Source of the DNA: Sphingomonas tagetis
GTDB lineage: Bacteria > Pseudomonadota > Alphaproteobacteria > Sphingomonadales > Sphingomonadaceae
DNA: 64,000 nucleotides
Direction of reading: 5' to 3'
NCBI RefSeq assembly: GCF_024211275.1
Contig: NZ_JAMLDX010000002.1
Coordinates: 62,001-126,000 of the forward strand
Made by a program: the position numbers and the translations under genes. Below, piece after piece: positions 49,742 through 61,818 of this stretch (the first letter of the stretch is position 1; the number at the start of each line of letters is the position of its first letter). The notes under the pieces are model-generated. The model was not told the origin of the DNA. It made no database searches and worked only from the letters and a program-made list of their open reading frames with translations.

Positions 49742-50631
49742 GTGACGACCAACCTCCCCGTCCCGCGCGAGGCGGTTCTCATCGTCAACGCCCGCTCGCG
49801 CCGGGGCGCCGCGCTGTTCGAACAGGCGCGCCGGAAGATCGAGGCGGCGGGCATCCGCCTGATCGCCGCCCATCCGGTCACCGACCCCGATCTGCTCGAC
49901 GACACCGTCCGTGACGCGATCCGCGCGGGCGCGCCGATGGTGATCGTCGGCGGCGGCGACGGCTCGCTGTCGGGCGTGGTCGATGATGTCGTCGGCAAGG
50001 ACGTGGTGTTCGCGATCCTGCCGCTCGGCACCGCCAACAGCTTCGCGCGGACGCTAGGCATTCCGCTCGACCTCGACGGCGCGATCGAAACGATCGCCAC
50101 CGGCAAGCGCCGCCGCGTCGATCTCGGCATGATTGACGGCGATTATTTCGCCAATGCCGCCGCGATTGGCCTGTCGCCGATGATCGGCGAGACCGTGCCG
50201 CACGACCTCAAGAAATATGCCGGCCGCATCGGCTATCTCGCCTGGGCGGTGTGGTGCTTCGCGCGCTTCCGCCCGTTCCGCGTGTTCGTCGACGATGGCG
50301 AGAAGACTCATCGCATGTGGGGCAGCGAAGTGCGCATTCTCAACGGCCGCTTCCATGGCGGGGTCGAGATGAGCGAGGACGCGTGCGTCGAGAGCGGTGA
50401 GATGATGATCCAGATCGTCACCGGCCGCAACCGCTGGCGGCTCGCCTGGGACTGGTACGCCCGCTTCTTCCGCATCCGCCGCCGCGACCAGACCGTGAGC
50501 GAATTTCGCGGCCCTCAGCTCAAGCTCGACACCCGCCCGCACCACCGCATCTCGATCGACGGCGAAGTGCTGGCGCGGACGCCGGTGACGGTGCGGGTGG
50601 CCGAACGCGCGATCGACGTGGTGGTGCCGAC

Positions 50632-50635
<4 letters not shown>
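49742..50635 (+). CDS. Diacylglycerol/sphingosine kinase-like lipid kinase
   Basis: A 297-aa protein with GTG start at 49742. DAGK motifs: VNARSRRG, VGGGDGSLSGVVD (69-81) and PLGTANSFARTLG (94-106), the second like YegS and sphingosine kinase. It probably phosphorylates a lipid in the membrane; sphingomonads contain sphingolipids, so a sphingoid or diacylglycerol substrate are both possible. A paralogue lies at 2700-3533. Confidence 0.85.
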
Positions 50636-52410
<1,775 letters not shown>

Positions 52411-52455
52411 AGGCCCGCGCAGGTAGGGCGACAGGCACGGCGGGGCAACCGCCTT

Positions 52456-53529
52456 CTAGCGTCCCGTCGCCTCGCTCCGCAGCGCGAGCGCCATCGCCGC
52501 GGCGATGCAGCCAGCGAACAACGCCCCCTCCATCGCCCCTGACACGACCTGGCTGGCGAGGCCGAACCCGGATTCGCCCAGCACCGCGCCGACATGATCG
52601 AGCCGCAGCCGCGAGTCCGGAAATTGCCGCGCTAGGCTGTCGAGGCTGCCGCTCATCAACCGCCCGCCGAGCAACGGAATTGCCGCTCCCGTCACACCCC
52701 CGACCAGCGCCGCCACGCCCGCGCGCGGCGCGATCGGCCGCACCGGATCGCCACGCATCGCCAGCCAGCACGCAAGTCCGACGCTCGCACCGAGCAACGC
52801 GCCCTCCCCGCCGCCTGTAATCCCTGCCGGCGCCGCACCGAACAGCAGGTTGAACGCGTCGGTGCCGAGCAACTTGACCACCGCGCCGACGACAAGCCCG
52901 CCCGCCGCGCCGCCCAGCACGCGCCAGTACCAGCGCCGGTCCGGCGCGAACTCGGCCGCCGCAAGCCCGAACGACACCGCACCGCCGCCGACGAGCGCGA
53001 TGGCGATGGTCAGGCACAGCAGCACCAACAACGTCGAAGCCGCCCCGGTCCCCGGCTGCGCAGTGGCGATGAAGCCATAGACCAGTCCGCCGAACAGCCC
53101 CGCGACCCCGCCGCCCATCGTCCCCATTCCGCCGAGCAGCAAGAAGCGTCGCCACGGCAAGGGTGGGACCATTGCGGGTGTCTGCGCGACGGTCTCCGGC
53201 CCGCCGCCGACCGCCGCGATGAAGCGATAACCGTGCTTGGGCACCGTCTCGATGAAGCGCGGACTGGCGGCATCGTCGCCCAGCTGCCGCCGCAGCGTGC
53301 GGATGCACTGGGTGAGCGCCTCGTCGGTGACGGGAATGCCGCGCCACACCTCGTCCATGAACCGGTCCTTGGTGACCAGTTCGCCCGGCGCGCGCGCCAT
53401 CAGCGCCAGCGCATCGAAATAGCGCGCGTTTAGCTCGACCGGCGCGCCATCGCGCGTCAGCGTGCGCTGCCGCGGGTCGAGCACGAAGTCGCTGAAACGA
53501 ACGGTCATTGCCGCAGCGATGTCAGCCAT
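52456..53529 (-). CDS. Membrane-anchored winged-helix transcriptional regulator
   Basis: A 357-aa protein from ATG 53529 (MADIAAAMTVRFSDF). An OmpR/CadC-type winged-helix domain fills residues about 8-105 (FVLDPRQRTLTRDG...FDALALM...LIRTLRRQLGD-like, HGYRFIAAV). The rest is very hydrophobic Gly/Ala-rich with six to eight membrane segments. It is an output domain joined to a polytopic sensor rather than a single periplasmic domain. 23 bp after dapD on the same strand. Ligand unknown. Confidence 0.82.
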   Translation of the reverse strand: MADIAAAMTVRFSDFVLDPRQRTLTRDGAPVELNARYFDALALMARAPGELVTKDRFMDEVWRGIPVTDEALTQCIRTLRRQLGDDAASPRFIETVPKHGYRFIAAVGGGPETVAQTPAMVPPLPWRRFLLLGGMGTMGGGVAGLFGGLVYGFIATAQPGTGAASTLLVLLCLTIAIALVGGGAVSFGLAAAEFAPDRRWYWRVLGGAAGGLVVGAVVKLLGTDAFNLLFGAAPAGITGGGEGALLGASVGLACWLAMRGDPVRPIAPRAGVAALVGGVTGAAIPLLGGRLMSGSLDSLARQFPDSRLRLDHVGAVLGESGFGLASQVVSGAMEGALFAGCIAAAMALALRSEATGR

Positions 53530-53552
53530 CGCTGCAGGCTGCGCAACCGAAA

Positions 53553-54367
<815 letters not shown>

Positions 54368-54371
<4 letters not shown>

Positions 54372-55033
54372 TGTTCCTCCAGGATGGATTCAAGCCAGTG
54401 GCAGATGTCGTGAGTCTTGAAATCGATATAGCTGCGGTCCGCGTCCGGCGCCTGTTCGGAGCCATTGTCGACCCAGATCGTGGTCATGCCGATCGCTTTG
54501 GCCGGGGCGAGGTTGCGCGCCATGTCCTCAACGAACGCCGCCTTCGCCGGATCGATCAGCCACGCCTCGCACACGCTGCGATAGGCGTCGGGGTGGGGCT
54601 TGGGCGCATAATTGCTGGCATGAACGTCGTGGATCGCTTCGAAGCTCTCGGCCAGCCCCAGCCGTCCCAGCACCTTCTCCGCATAGGGCGCGTCGGCGTT
54701 GGTGAAGACGATCTTGCGCCCCGGCAGCTTGGCGATCGCGGCGGCGAGCGGGGCGTTGTGCTCGAGCACGTCCATCTCGATATCGTGGACGTCCGCCAGA
54801 TAATGGTGCGGATCGACGCCATGCTCGGCCATCAGCCCGGCGAGCGTCGTGCCGTGCGAGATGAACCAGCCCTTTTGCACGCGATGCGCCTCGGCCGGAT
54901 CGAGCTTCAGCAGCCGTGCGACATAGGCGCCGATGCGCTGGTCGATCTGCGCAAAGAGCTTCGCGCTCTCGGGATAGAGCGTGTTGTCGAGGTCGAACAG
55001 CCAGGCGTCGATATGGGCGAGGTCGGGGCGCAT
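54368..55033 (-). CDS. HAD-family pyrimidine 5'-nucleotidase-like protein
   Basis: A 221-aa HAD hydrolase: motif [12 protein letters not shown] (11-21), motif II VFTNAD (109-114), motif III with [11 protein letters not shown] and motif [11 protein letters not shown]. Length and motifs match SDT1/pyrimidine 5'-nucleotidase types. It removes phosphate from a nucleotide or sugar; not proven. First gene of the HAD-dapD operon. Confidence 0.86.
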
Positions 55034-55155
55034 GCTGGCCGTGCCTCTAGGCGTTCATGCAGGCGCGGGGAAGATGGCGCGCACAGGAAAGCCTTGCCGT
55101 GCGCCAAGCCTTCCTTCCGTAGCAAATCGCAACTCGCCTCCCCATCTCCCCGGCC

Positions 55156-56151
55156 ATGACCGCCTATTCCCTGCTCGACCTCGTCCCGATCACTCAGGGC
55201 GGCAGCGCCAGCCAGTCGCTCGCCAACGCCGCCGACCTTGCGAGCCATGCCGAGGCGGAGGGCTTCACCCGCTATTGGGTGGCCGAGCATCACGGCATGC
55301 CCGGCATCGCCAGCGCAGCGACTGCAGTGGTGATCGCGCATGTCGGCGCCGCGACCTCCACGATCCGCGTCGGCGCCGGCGGGATCATGCTGCCCAACCA
55401 CGCGCCATTGGTGATCGCCGAGCAGTTCGGCACCCTCGATGCACTGTTCCCAGGCCGCATCGATTTGGGCCTCGGCCGTGCGCCCGGTAGCGATGGCCGC
55501 GTCGCCCGCGCGATGCGCCGCGACCTTCAGACCAGTAGTGAAGCCTTCCCGCAGGAAGTCGTCGAGTTGCAAAGCTATTTCGCAGATGACGGTCAGACCG
55601 GCATCCACGCCGTTCCCGGCGGCGGCGCAAAGCCCGAACTCTGGATTCTCGGCTCCAGCCTGTTCGGCGCGCAACTCGCCGCGGCGCTCGGCCTGCCCTA
55701 TGCCTTCGCCTCGCATTTCGCGCCGGGTTCGCTCGATGAGGCACTCGACCTCTACCGCCGCCACTTCCGCCCATCGGCAGTGCTCGACAAGCCCTATGCC
55801 ATGGCCGGCTTCAACGTCTTCGCCGCCGACACGCAGGACGAGGCCGAACTGCTCGCCACCTCGATGCAGCAGACCTTCGTCGCGCTGCGCACCACCGGCA
55901 CCGGCATCCGCATGCCCCCGCCCGTCCCCGGCTATCTCGACACCATCCCTCCACAGGCGCGGGCGATGCTAGATCATGTCCTGTCGGTCACGTCGATCGG
56001 CACGCCCGACAAGGTCCGCGATGACCTCGCGGCGTTCATCGCCCGCAGCGGCGTGGACGAAGTCATGCTCGTCAGTTCGATCTATGACCACGCCGCGCGG
56101 AAACACAGCGTTTCAATCGCGGCGGACGCAATGCGGCGTCTTGTTGAGTAA
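55156..56151 (+). CDS. Luciferase-like flavin-dependent monooxygenase
   Basis: A 331-aa (beta-alpha)8 LLM protein: [14 protein letters not shown] opening, [14 protein letters not shown] (catalytic-site region), [23 protein letters not shown], and [12 protein letters not shown]. This is the MsnO8-type group. It would use reduced flavin and oxygen; substrate unknown. It is followed by a very long perfect palindrome. Confidence 0.88.
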   Translation: MTAYSLLDLVPITQGGSASQSLANAADLASHAEAEGFTRYWVAEHHGMPGIASAATAVVIAHVGAATSTIRVGAGGIMLPNHAPLVIAEQFGTLDALFPGRIDLGLGRAPGSDGRVARAMRRDLQTSSEAFPQEVVELQSYFADDGQTGIHAVPGGGAKPELWILGSSLFGAQLAAALGLPYAFASHFAPGSLDEALDLYRRHFRPSAVLDKPYAMAGFNVFAADTQDEAELLATSMQQTFVALRTTGTGIRMPPPVPGYLDTIPPQARAMLDHVLSVTSIGTPDKVRDDLAAFIARSGVDEVMLVSSIYDHAARKHSVSIAADAMRRLVE

Positions 56152-56156
56152 GACGC

Positions 56157-56236
56157 GGCACCGGCCCGCTCCCCCGCCCGGCCACCCACTTCAGTGTATC
56201 TTGATGGGTGGCCGGGCGGGGGAGCGGGCCGGTGCC
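56157..56236. repeat. Perfect 32-bp-arm inverted repeat
   Basis: Arms 56157-56188 and 56205-56236 pair 32/32 with a 16-nt loop. TTGTTGA (left flank) and TCAACAA (right flank) add an outer match after a gap. 5 bp after the LLM stop. Most likely a termination or mRNA-end structure; a small non-autonomous element is possible. Confidence 0.8.
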
Positions 56237-56322
56237 CCAATTCAACAAAGAGAAGCCTGAAAGCCGCCCCATTCCGCCGCCAGCAAAGTCGTTGCAGCAG
56301 GGGAACGGAAAGGAGACAGGCG

Positions 56323-56484
56323 ATGCCACCGCCCAAACCAACCGTGCGCTGTCATGAAGGCGTACACCGCACGCGCAAGCGTGACCGGATCATCCACGGC
56401 CATGCCAAATGCCGTGACTGCGGCTGCGACCTCGTCGTCAGCCCGGTGACGGGGAAATGGCGCTTTTCCGGCGTGCTGGGTTAG
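56323..56484 (+). CDS. Small Cys/His protein (53 aa), candidate zinc binder
   Basis: The ATG at 56323 follows a strong AAAGGAGA ribosome site. The 53-aa product is basic with RCHEGVHRTRKR and the cysteine cluster KCRDCGCDLVV, ending SPVTGKWRFSGVLG. Four Cys (9, 34, 37, 39 by count) plus two His could form a zinc site. It overlaps the 3' end of the convergent histidine-kinase gene by 4 bp. Family not recognised. Confidence 0.65.
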   Translation: MPPPKPTVRCHEGVHRTRKRDRIIHGHAKCRDCGCDLVVSPVTGKWRFSGVLG

Positions 56485-57932
56485 CCAGCCGCCGGCAGGC
56501 GCAACCGCACCAGCAATCCGCCCAGATCGTCGCTCTCCTCGAGGCTGACCGTGCCGTCATAAATTTCGGCCACGTCGCGCACGATCGCGAGGCCCAGCCC
56601 CGTGCCGGGCTTGCCTGTGTCGAGCCGCACGCCGCGGTCGAAGATGCGGATGCGGTCGGCCTCGGGGATGCCCATCCCGTCATCCTCGACCAGGATCTCG
56701 ACAAACCCGGCTTCGACCCCCATCGTCACGAACACGCTGCCGCCGCCATATTTGGCGGCATTCTCGACCAGATTGCCCATGATCTCGTCGAGGTCCTGCC
56801 GCTCGATATGCGCGATCAGGTCGTGCGGCCCGTCGGTGTCGATGCGGACATGCGGATAGAGGCGCGACACCGCGCGCTCGACCGATTCGACACTCGGCCA
56901 CACCGGCGCGCGGCTGTGCGCCGATCCGCGCCTGCCGACGGCACGCGCTCGCGCGAGGTGATGATCGACCTGCCGCCGCATCGTCCGCGCCTCCCGCACC
57001 ACCGTCGCGGGCAGATCGTCGGCCTGCGCCGTGGCGGCGTTCATGATCACGGTCAGCGGCGTCTTGAGCGCATGGGCGAGGTTGCCTGCATGGCGCCGCG
57101 CCTCCTCCGCCTGCTTGTCGTTATGTGCGACCAGCGCGTTCAATTCCTCGACCATCGGCGCGATCTCGGCGGGCATCGCGCCGTCGATCCGCCCCGACGC
57201 GCCGGTGCGCATCCGCTGAATCGCCAGCCGCAAGCGCCGCAGCGGCAGCAGCCCATACCAGGTCTGCAGCCCCGCCAGCACGATCAACCCTGCCGCGAGC
57301 AACAGGAAGCTGCGCAGCAATGTTCCTCGCAACGCCGCGATCTGAGCGTCGAGGGCATCGCGCGCCTGCGCCACCTGGAACCGCCAGCGCACCTTCGACC
57401 CCGGCAGCGTCGCATCGCGCTCGACGACGCGCAGCCGCTGGTCGGTAAACTGGTCGGAATCATAGATATGGACGTTCTGATCGGCATGCGCGGCGCCCGT
57501 CCGCAACTGCCGGTCCCACAAGGATCGCGAGGGAAAGGTCTCGTATCCCTTGCCGCTGACCTGCCAATAGGCGCCCGAATAAGGCTCGAGAAAACGCTGG
57601 TCCGACAATTGCCGGTTGAACGCGATCTGGCCCATCGGATCGATCTCGGCCGACGCGATCAGCGAGGTCAGGATATATTCGAGGCCATCGTCGAAATTGC
57701 GCGTGATCGCGTTGGTCAGCACCCGGTCGAGCGCGAATCCGCCGCCCGCCAGCAGCAGCGAGATCCACGCCGCCGCGATCAGGATCATGCGCCGGCTTAG
57801 CGATCCGGTGGTGCGGACATAGGGCCGCGGCGCCGGATCGCCCGGCGCGGGGGGAAGCGGCACGGCAACGGGCTCGGCCCGGCGCAGAAACGGAAAGCGG
57901 GGGCCGAGCGTCAGGCCAAGCAGATCAGGCAC
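56481..57932 (-). CDS. PhoQ-like sensor histidine kinase
   Basis: The frame is open to 57965, but the GTG at 57932 (VPDLLGLTLG), overlapping the regulator stop by 8 bp, is the preferred start, giving 483 aa. Two membrane helices (about 49-69 and 208-227) flank a periplasmic sensor. The H box is GNLAHALKTPLTVI (H288) and NLVENAAKYGG plus GTGLGLAIV form the ATPase domain. The HALKTPL H box is of the PhoQ/HprS-like subgroup. It should phosphorylate the regulator encoded upstream in the operon. Confidence 0.88.
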   Translation of the reverse strand: MPDLLGLTLGPRFPFLRRAEPVAVPLPPAPGDPAPRPYVRTTGSLSRRMILIAAAWISLLLAGGGFALDRVLTNAITRNFDDGLEYILTSLIASAEIDPMGQIAFNRQLSDQRFLEPYSGAYWQVSGKGYETFPSRSLWDRQLRTGAAHADQNVHIYDSDQFTDQRLRVVERDATLPGSKVRWRFQVAQARDALDAQIAALRGTLLRSFLLLAAGLIVLAGLQTWYGLLPLRRLRLAIQRMRTGASGRIDGAMPAEIAPMVEELNALVAHNDKQAEEARRHAGNLAHALKTPLTVIMNAATAQADDLPATVVREARTMRRQVDHHLARARAVGRRGSAHSRAPVWPSVESVERAVSRLYPHVRIDTDGPHDLIAHIERQDLDEIMGNLVENAAKYGGGSVFVTMGVEAGFVEILVEDDGMGIPEADRIRIFDRGVRLDTGKPGTGLGLAIVRDVAEIYDGTVSLEESDDLGGLLVRLRLPAAG

Positions 57933-58599
57933 CGGCCTCCGCCGGCTCGTCCAGGCTATAGCCAAGGCCGCGGATCGTGGTGATCACGTCCGGACCCAGC
58001 TTCTTGCGGATGCGCGTCACGAACACCTCGATCGTGTTCGAATCGCGGTCGAAATCCTGGTCGTAGATATGCTCGATCAGTTCGGTGCGGCTGACCACCT
58101 TGCCCTTGTGATGGAGCAGGTAGGACAGCAGCTTGTACTCCTGCGCGGTCAGCTTCACCGGCTCGCCGGCCTTGGTCACCTTGCCGCTACGCGTGTCGAG
58201 CCGGATATCACCCGCGATCAGCTCGGCCGAGGCATTGCCCGAAGCACGGCGGATCAGCGCGCGCAGCCGGGCGATCAGTTCTTCCGACTGGAACGGCTTG
58301 GCGACATAGTCGTCGGCGCCCGCGTCGAGCCCGGCGACCTTGTCCGACCAGCTGTCGCGCGCGGTCAGCACCAGCACCGGCGTGGTCTTGCCTTCCTTGC
58401 GCCAGCGGTCGAGCACCGTCAGCCCGTCGACCTCGGGCAGGCCGAGGTCGAGGATGATCGCGTCATACGCTTCGGTCGAGCCCATATAATGGCCCTCCTC
58501 GCCGTCCGACGCGGTGTCCACGGCATAGCCCGCGCCTTCCAGCGTGGCCTGCAGCTGATTGCGCAGATTGGGTTCGTCCTCGACGATCAGAACGCGCAT
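57925..58599 (-). CDS. OmpR/PhoP-type response regulator
   Basis: A 224-aa regulator: receiver domain with EDE at 7-9 and phospho-acceptor D51 (IILDLGLPEVDG), then a winged-helix domain with the DNA-recognition RTELIEHIYDQDFDRDSNTIEVFVTRIRKKLG. It is upstream of its kinase and 13 bp downstream of a PepSY protein gene. Confidence 0.93.
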   Translation of the reverse strand: MRVLIVEDEPNLRNQLQATLEGAGYAVDTASDGEEGHYMGSTEAYDAIILDLGLPEVDGLTVLDRWRKEGKTTPVLVLTARDSWSDKVAGLDAGADDYVAKPFQSEELIARLRALIRRASGNASAELIAGDIRLDTRSGKVTKAGEPVKLTAQEYKLLSYLLHHKGKVVSRTELIEHIYDQDFDRDSNTIEVFVTRIRKKLGPDVITTIRGLGYSLDEPAEAGA

Positions 58600-58612
58600 G
58601 ATCTTCCCTTTC

Positions 58613-58939
58613 TCAGCCGCCCGAGCGGCTCATCACCTGACCCGAGCGGCCATCGACATCGACCCAGATGACGTTTCCATTGCGCAGGAACTTGAGCGTG
58701 TAAATGCCCGTCGCCGAATCGAAGTCGAAGCCGATATATTGCGCGCCCTTGCGCGCCATCACCGGCACGACGCGCGCCTCGATCACGCGCAATGGCAACA
58801 GCTGCCCCTGCATGCGGCCCTTGCGCGCAGCTTCCTGGTCGCTGCGCCGGTCCTGCGGCGAAGCGTGCGCGGGAGCCGCGGCGGCCGCAAGACATGCGCC
58901 GAGAGCGAGTACGCCAAACATCTTCATTGGAATTCGCAT
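58613..58939 (-). CDS. Exported PepSY-like protein
   Basis: A 108-aa protein from ATG 58939 (MRIPMKMFGVLALGACLAAAAAPAHA, signal peptide). The mature part (ARVVPVMARKGAQYIGFDFDSATGIYTLKFLRNGNVIWVDVDGRSGQV) is a PepSY-like fold, usually a sensor or inhibitor domain in the periplasm. An alternative start is the ATG at 58927. First in the operon with the two-component genes, so it may modulate kinase signalling. Confidence 0.8.
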   Translation of the reverse strand: MRIPMKMFGVLALGACLAAAAAPAHASPQDRRSDQEAARKGRMQGQLLPLRVIEARVVPVMARKGAQYIGFDFDSATGIYTLKFLRNGNVIWVDVDGRSGQVMSRSGG

Positions 58940-59076
58940 AGGGGCGAACCGTTGAATAGCCCATGAATGCGCGCGAAAGCCGCGTGAAAGGTCGCATCCG
59001 TCCCGCAACAAAGCGCTGTCGCGCTGCGCCCGGCTTCGCGCTATCGGTTACGCATGCGACGATTTGCGAGACCATC

Positions 59077-59841
59077 ATGACCGAACCGATGACCTATTCG
59101 CGCTATCTCGCGCTCGATCAGCTGCTGTCCGCGCAGCACCCGGTCTCGGACGAGCATGACGAATTGCTGTTCATCGTCATCCACCAGACCAAGGAACTGT
59201 GGCTCAAACAGGCGATCGCCGAGCTGGAGGTCGCGCTCGACCTCGTCCGCACCGACCGGCTGGTGGAGGCATATAAGGGCCTTGCCCGCGTCAGCCGCAT
59301 CCAGGCGGTGATGACGCTGTCGTGGGACGTGCTCACCACGATGACGCCGAGCGATTATACGCTGTTCCGCGGCGTGCTCGGCACGAGTTCGGGCTTCCAG
59401 TCCGATCAGTTCCGCGCGGTCGAGACGCTGCTCGGCCTGCGCGGCGGCGGGGTTCCGGGGCCGCTGACCACCCGATTCGCCGCGCAACCGAGCCTGTGGG
59501 ACGAAGCCAATGCCGCGCTCGCTCGCGCCGGGTTCGACCTGCCCGATGCGGCGCTGAAGCGCGACTGGACCCAACCCTATCGGCCCGATCCCGCGGTCGA
59601 GGCCGCCTGGGCACAGGTCTATCGCGACCCGCATCGCTGGTGGGAACTCTACCAGCTCGCCGAGAAGCTGGTCGATATCGACGACGCGCTCGCGACCTGG
59701 CGGCATAAGCATGTCCTCACCGTCAGCCGCGTGATCGGCATGAAACCCGGCACCGGCGGCACCCCGGGCGTGCCCTATCTCGAATCGACGCTGGCGAAGC
59801 GCGCCTTTCCTGAATTGTGGACGCTGCGGACGCTGCTGTGA
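59077..59841 (+). CDS. kynA: Tryptophan 2,3-dioxygenase
   Basis: A 254-aa haem dioxygenase from ATG 59077 (MTEPMTYSRYLALDQLLSAQHP); the frame is open to 58963 but that part is not family-like. FIVIHQTKELWLKQ carries H36 (active-site His) and WRHKHVLTVSRVIGMKPGTGG carries the haem axial H212. It oxidises tryptophan to N-formylkynurenine. Ten bp separate it from the kynureninase-like gene. Confidence 0.95.
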   Translation: MTEPMTYSRYLALDQLLSAQHPVSDEHDELLFIVIHQTKELWLKQAIAELEVALDLVRTDRLVEAYKGLARVSRIQAVMTLSWDVLTTMTPSDYTLFRGVLGTSSGFQSDQFRAVETLLGLRGGGVPGPLTTRFAAQPSLWDEANAALARAGFDLPDAALKRDWTQPYRPDPAVEAAWAQVYRDPHRWWELYQLAEKLVDIDDALATWRHKHVLTVSRVIGMKPGTGGTPGVPYLESTLAKRAFPELWTLRTLL

Positions 59842-59851
59842 GGATTGGGCT

Positions 59852-60997
59852 GTGAGCTACAAACACCTCTTCCAGCGCTCGCTCGCCGCCGCCCCGGACC
59901 GGCTGCACTTCGCGGCGCACAGCCATCATCTCTGGCCCGATGCGTCCTGGCTGGGTCATCAGGCGGCGTGGCAGGACGCGGCGCGCCTCGCCGATCATAA
60001 ATGGGGCCGGGTGATGGAGGCGATCTGGCCCGTCGCGCAGCGGCACGTCTCCGACGAACTCCGCCTGCCCGATCCCAGCACCGTCGTCTTCGCCGGCAAC
60101 ACGCACGATCTGATCCTGCGCATCGTCTCCGCCCGCGTCGAACACCCGCTGCGCGTCCTCACCAGCGACGGCGAGTTCCACAGCTTCCGACGCCAGTCGC
60201 AACGCTGGATCGAATCCGGCCGGATCGCGCTCGACACCGTCCCCACCGGCGAACGCTTCACCGAACGCTTCCTCGCCGCCGCGCGATCGGGGCGCCACGA
60301 TCTCATCTTCGTCAGCCAGGTCATGTTCGGCTCAGGCGAGGTGTTCACCGCACTCGCCGATCTGGCCGCACTCGCCGATCCGAAAGGTCCATGGATCGTG
60401 ATCGACGGCTATCACGGCTTCACGGCGATGGAGAACGACTTGTCGGCCGTCGCCGATCGGGTCTTCTATCTCGCCGGCGGCTACAAATATGCGATGGCCG
60501 GCGAAGGCGCCGCATTCCTCCATTGTCCGCCGGGCTTCGGCCAGCGTCCGGAGATCACCGGCTGGTATGCCGAGTTCGCCGGTCTCGAAGCTCCACCAGG
60601 CCAGATCGGCTACGCCACCAACGCGATGCGCTTCATGGGTTCGACCTTCGATCCCTCGGGCCTCTACCGCTTCGTCGCCGTGCGCGACATGCTCGCGGAT
60701 GAAGGCCTGACCACCGCCGCGATCAACGCGCATATCGCGCCACTGCGCGAACAGCTGCTGGCCGGGCTGACCGGCACGCCGCTTGCCGATGCCGAGTTGC
60801 TCAACCCCGGCGGCGATCCGCGCGCGCGCTTCCTCGCCTTTCGCTCAACCCAGGCCGCTGCATGGAAGGCGGCGCTGGACGCACAGGAAATCGTTACCGA
60901 CGTGCGCGGCGAGGTGCTGCGCATCGGCTTCGGCCTCTATCATGACGTCCGCGACGTTCGCCGGTTGCTGGATGCGCTCCCGAGCCTGTCAGCCTGA
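59852..60997 (+). CDS. Class V PLP-dependent enzyme, candidate kynureninase
   Basis: A 381-aa fold-type I protein with GTG start at 59852. PLP is expected on K212 in AGGYKYAMAGEG, with IVIDGYHGFT giving the Asp that pairs with the PLP ring. It is shorter than and clearly diverged from standard KynU, but the adjacency to tryptophan 2,3-dioxygenase suggests it cleaves kynurenine to anthranilate. Alternative: another class V lyase or transaminase. No formamidase gene (kynB) lies in the window. Confidence 0.78.
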   Translation: MSYKHLFQRSLAAAPDRLHFAAHSHHLWPDASWLGHQAAWQDAARLADHKWGRVMEAIWPVAQRHVSDELRLPDPSTVVFAGNTHDLILRIVSARVEHPLRVLTSDGEFHSFRRQSQRWIESGRIALDTVPTGERFTERFLAAARSGRHDLIFVSQVMFGSGEVFTALADLAALADPKGPWIVIDGYHGFTAMENDLSAVADRVFYLAGGYKYAMAGEGAAFLHCPPGFGQRPEITGWYAEFAGLEAPPGQIGYATNAMRFMGSTFDPSGLYRFVAVRDMLADEGLTTAAINAHIAPLREQLLAGLTGTPLADAELLNPGGDPRARFLAFRSTQAAAWKAALDAQEIVTDVRGEVLRIGFGLYHDVRDVRRLLDALPSLSA

Positions 60998-61807
60998 CGG
61001 CAGCGCGATCTCGAACAGTTTCGGCCAGTCCTTGCCGGTGACGTAGAGCTTGCCGGCTTTCGCGTCATAGGCGATGCCGTTGAGCACCGCCTCGGGATCG
61101 GCCAACTGCAGCGATGCCGTCACCGCGCTCAGGTCGACGAACCGCTTGATCGCCCCGCTTACCGGATCGATCCGCGCGATCAGGTCGGTGTGCCAGATAT
61201 TGGCGAGGATCTCGCCGCGCACATATTCAAGCTCGTTGAGGTCGCTGATCGGGCGCCCCTGCCAGGTCACGCGCAACCGCCGCCGCTCGGCGAAGGTCGC
61301 GGGATCGAGGAAACGCAACTCGGCAGTGCCGTCGCTCAGGATCAGGCTCTTGCCGTCCTGAGTCAGTCCCCAGCCCTCGCCCGGATAGCGGAACTGCCCC
61401 AGCTCGCGGAACGTGTCGCGGTCCCAACGGAAACCGGTGCCGTGCTGCCAGGTGAGGCTGACGATCGTCTTGCCCCAGCCGGTGCTGCCCTCGCCGAAAT
61501 AGCGCTGCGGCAGCTTGACCTGGCGCTTCACCTTGCCGGTGCGCAGATCGACCTCGCGCAACGCGGACCGGCCGTGCTGGCCGGTGCTCTCGAACAGCCG
61601 CCCGTCCGAGAAGAACAGCCCCTGCGTGAACGCACCCGCATCGTGCGGATGGCTGGCGATCACTCGCGCCGCCTCGACCGGAGGGCGTGCCGGCGCGGCG
61701 GTTTGCAGGGTTGCGGGGCGTCCGGAAACGACAGGGGCCGCCCCGGCCAGCATGGCCAGGGCGACCCCCGCAACGATCCCGCGCCCGGCTCGAACAAGCC
61801 GGAACAT
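60989..61807 (-). CDS. Glutaminyl-peptide cyclotransferase, plant/bacterial type
   Basis: A 272-aa protein with an N-terminal signal/anchor (about 10-30, GIVAGVALAMLAGAAPVV). The five-bladed propeller family pattern is seen: HDAGAFTQGLFFSDGRLFESTGQHGRS, GEGWGLTQDGKSLILSDGTAEL, ISDLNELEYVRGEILANIWHTDLI, LNGIAYDAKAGKLYVTGKDWPKLFEI. It converts N-terminal Gln to pyroglutamate on exported peptides. It overlaps the PLP-enzyme gene convergently by 9 bp. Confidence 0.88.
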   Translation of the reverse strand: MFRLVRAGRGIVAGVALAMLAGAAPVVSGRPATLQTAAPARPPVEAARVIASHPHDAGAFTQGLFFSDGRLFESTGQHGRSALREVDLRTGKVKRQVKLPQRYFGEGSTGWGKTIVSLTWQHGTGFRWDRDTFRELGQFRYPGEGWGLTQDGKSLILSDGTAELRFLDPATFAERRRLRVTWQGRPISDLNELEYVRGEILANIWHTDLIARIDPVSGAIKRFVDLSAVTASLQLADPEAVLNGIAYDAKAGKLYVTGKDWPKLFEIALPSG

Positions 61808-61818
61808 GGATCGGTCCG

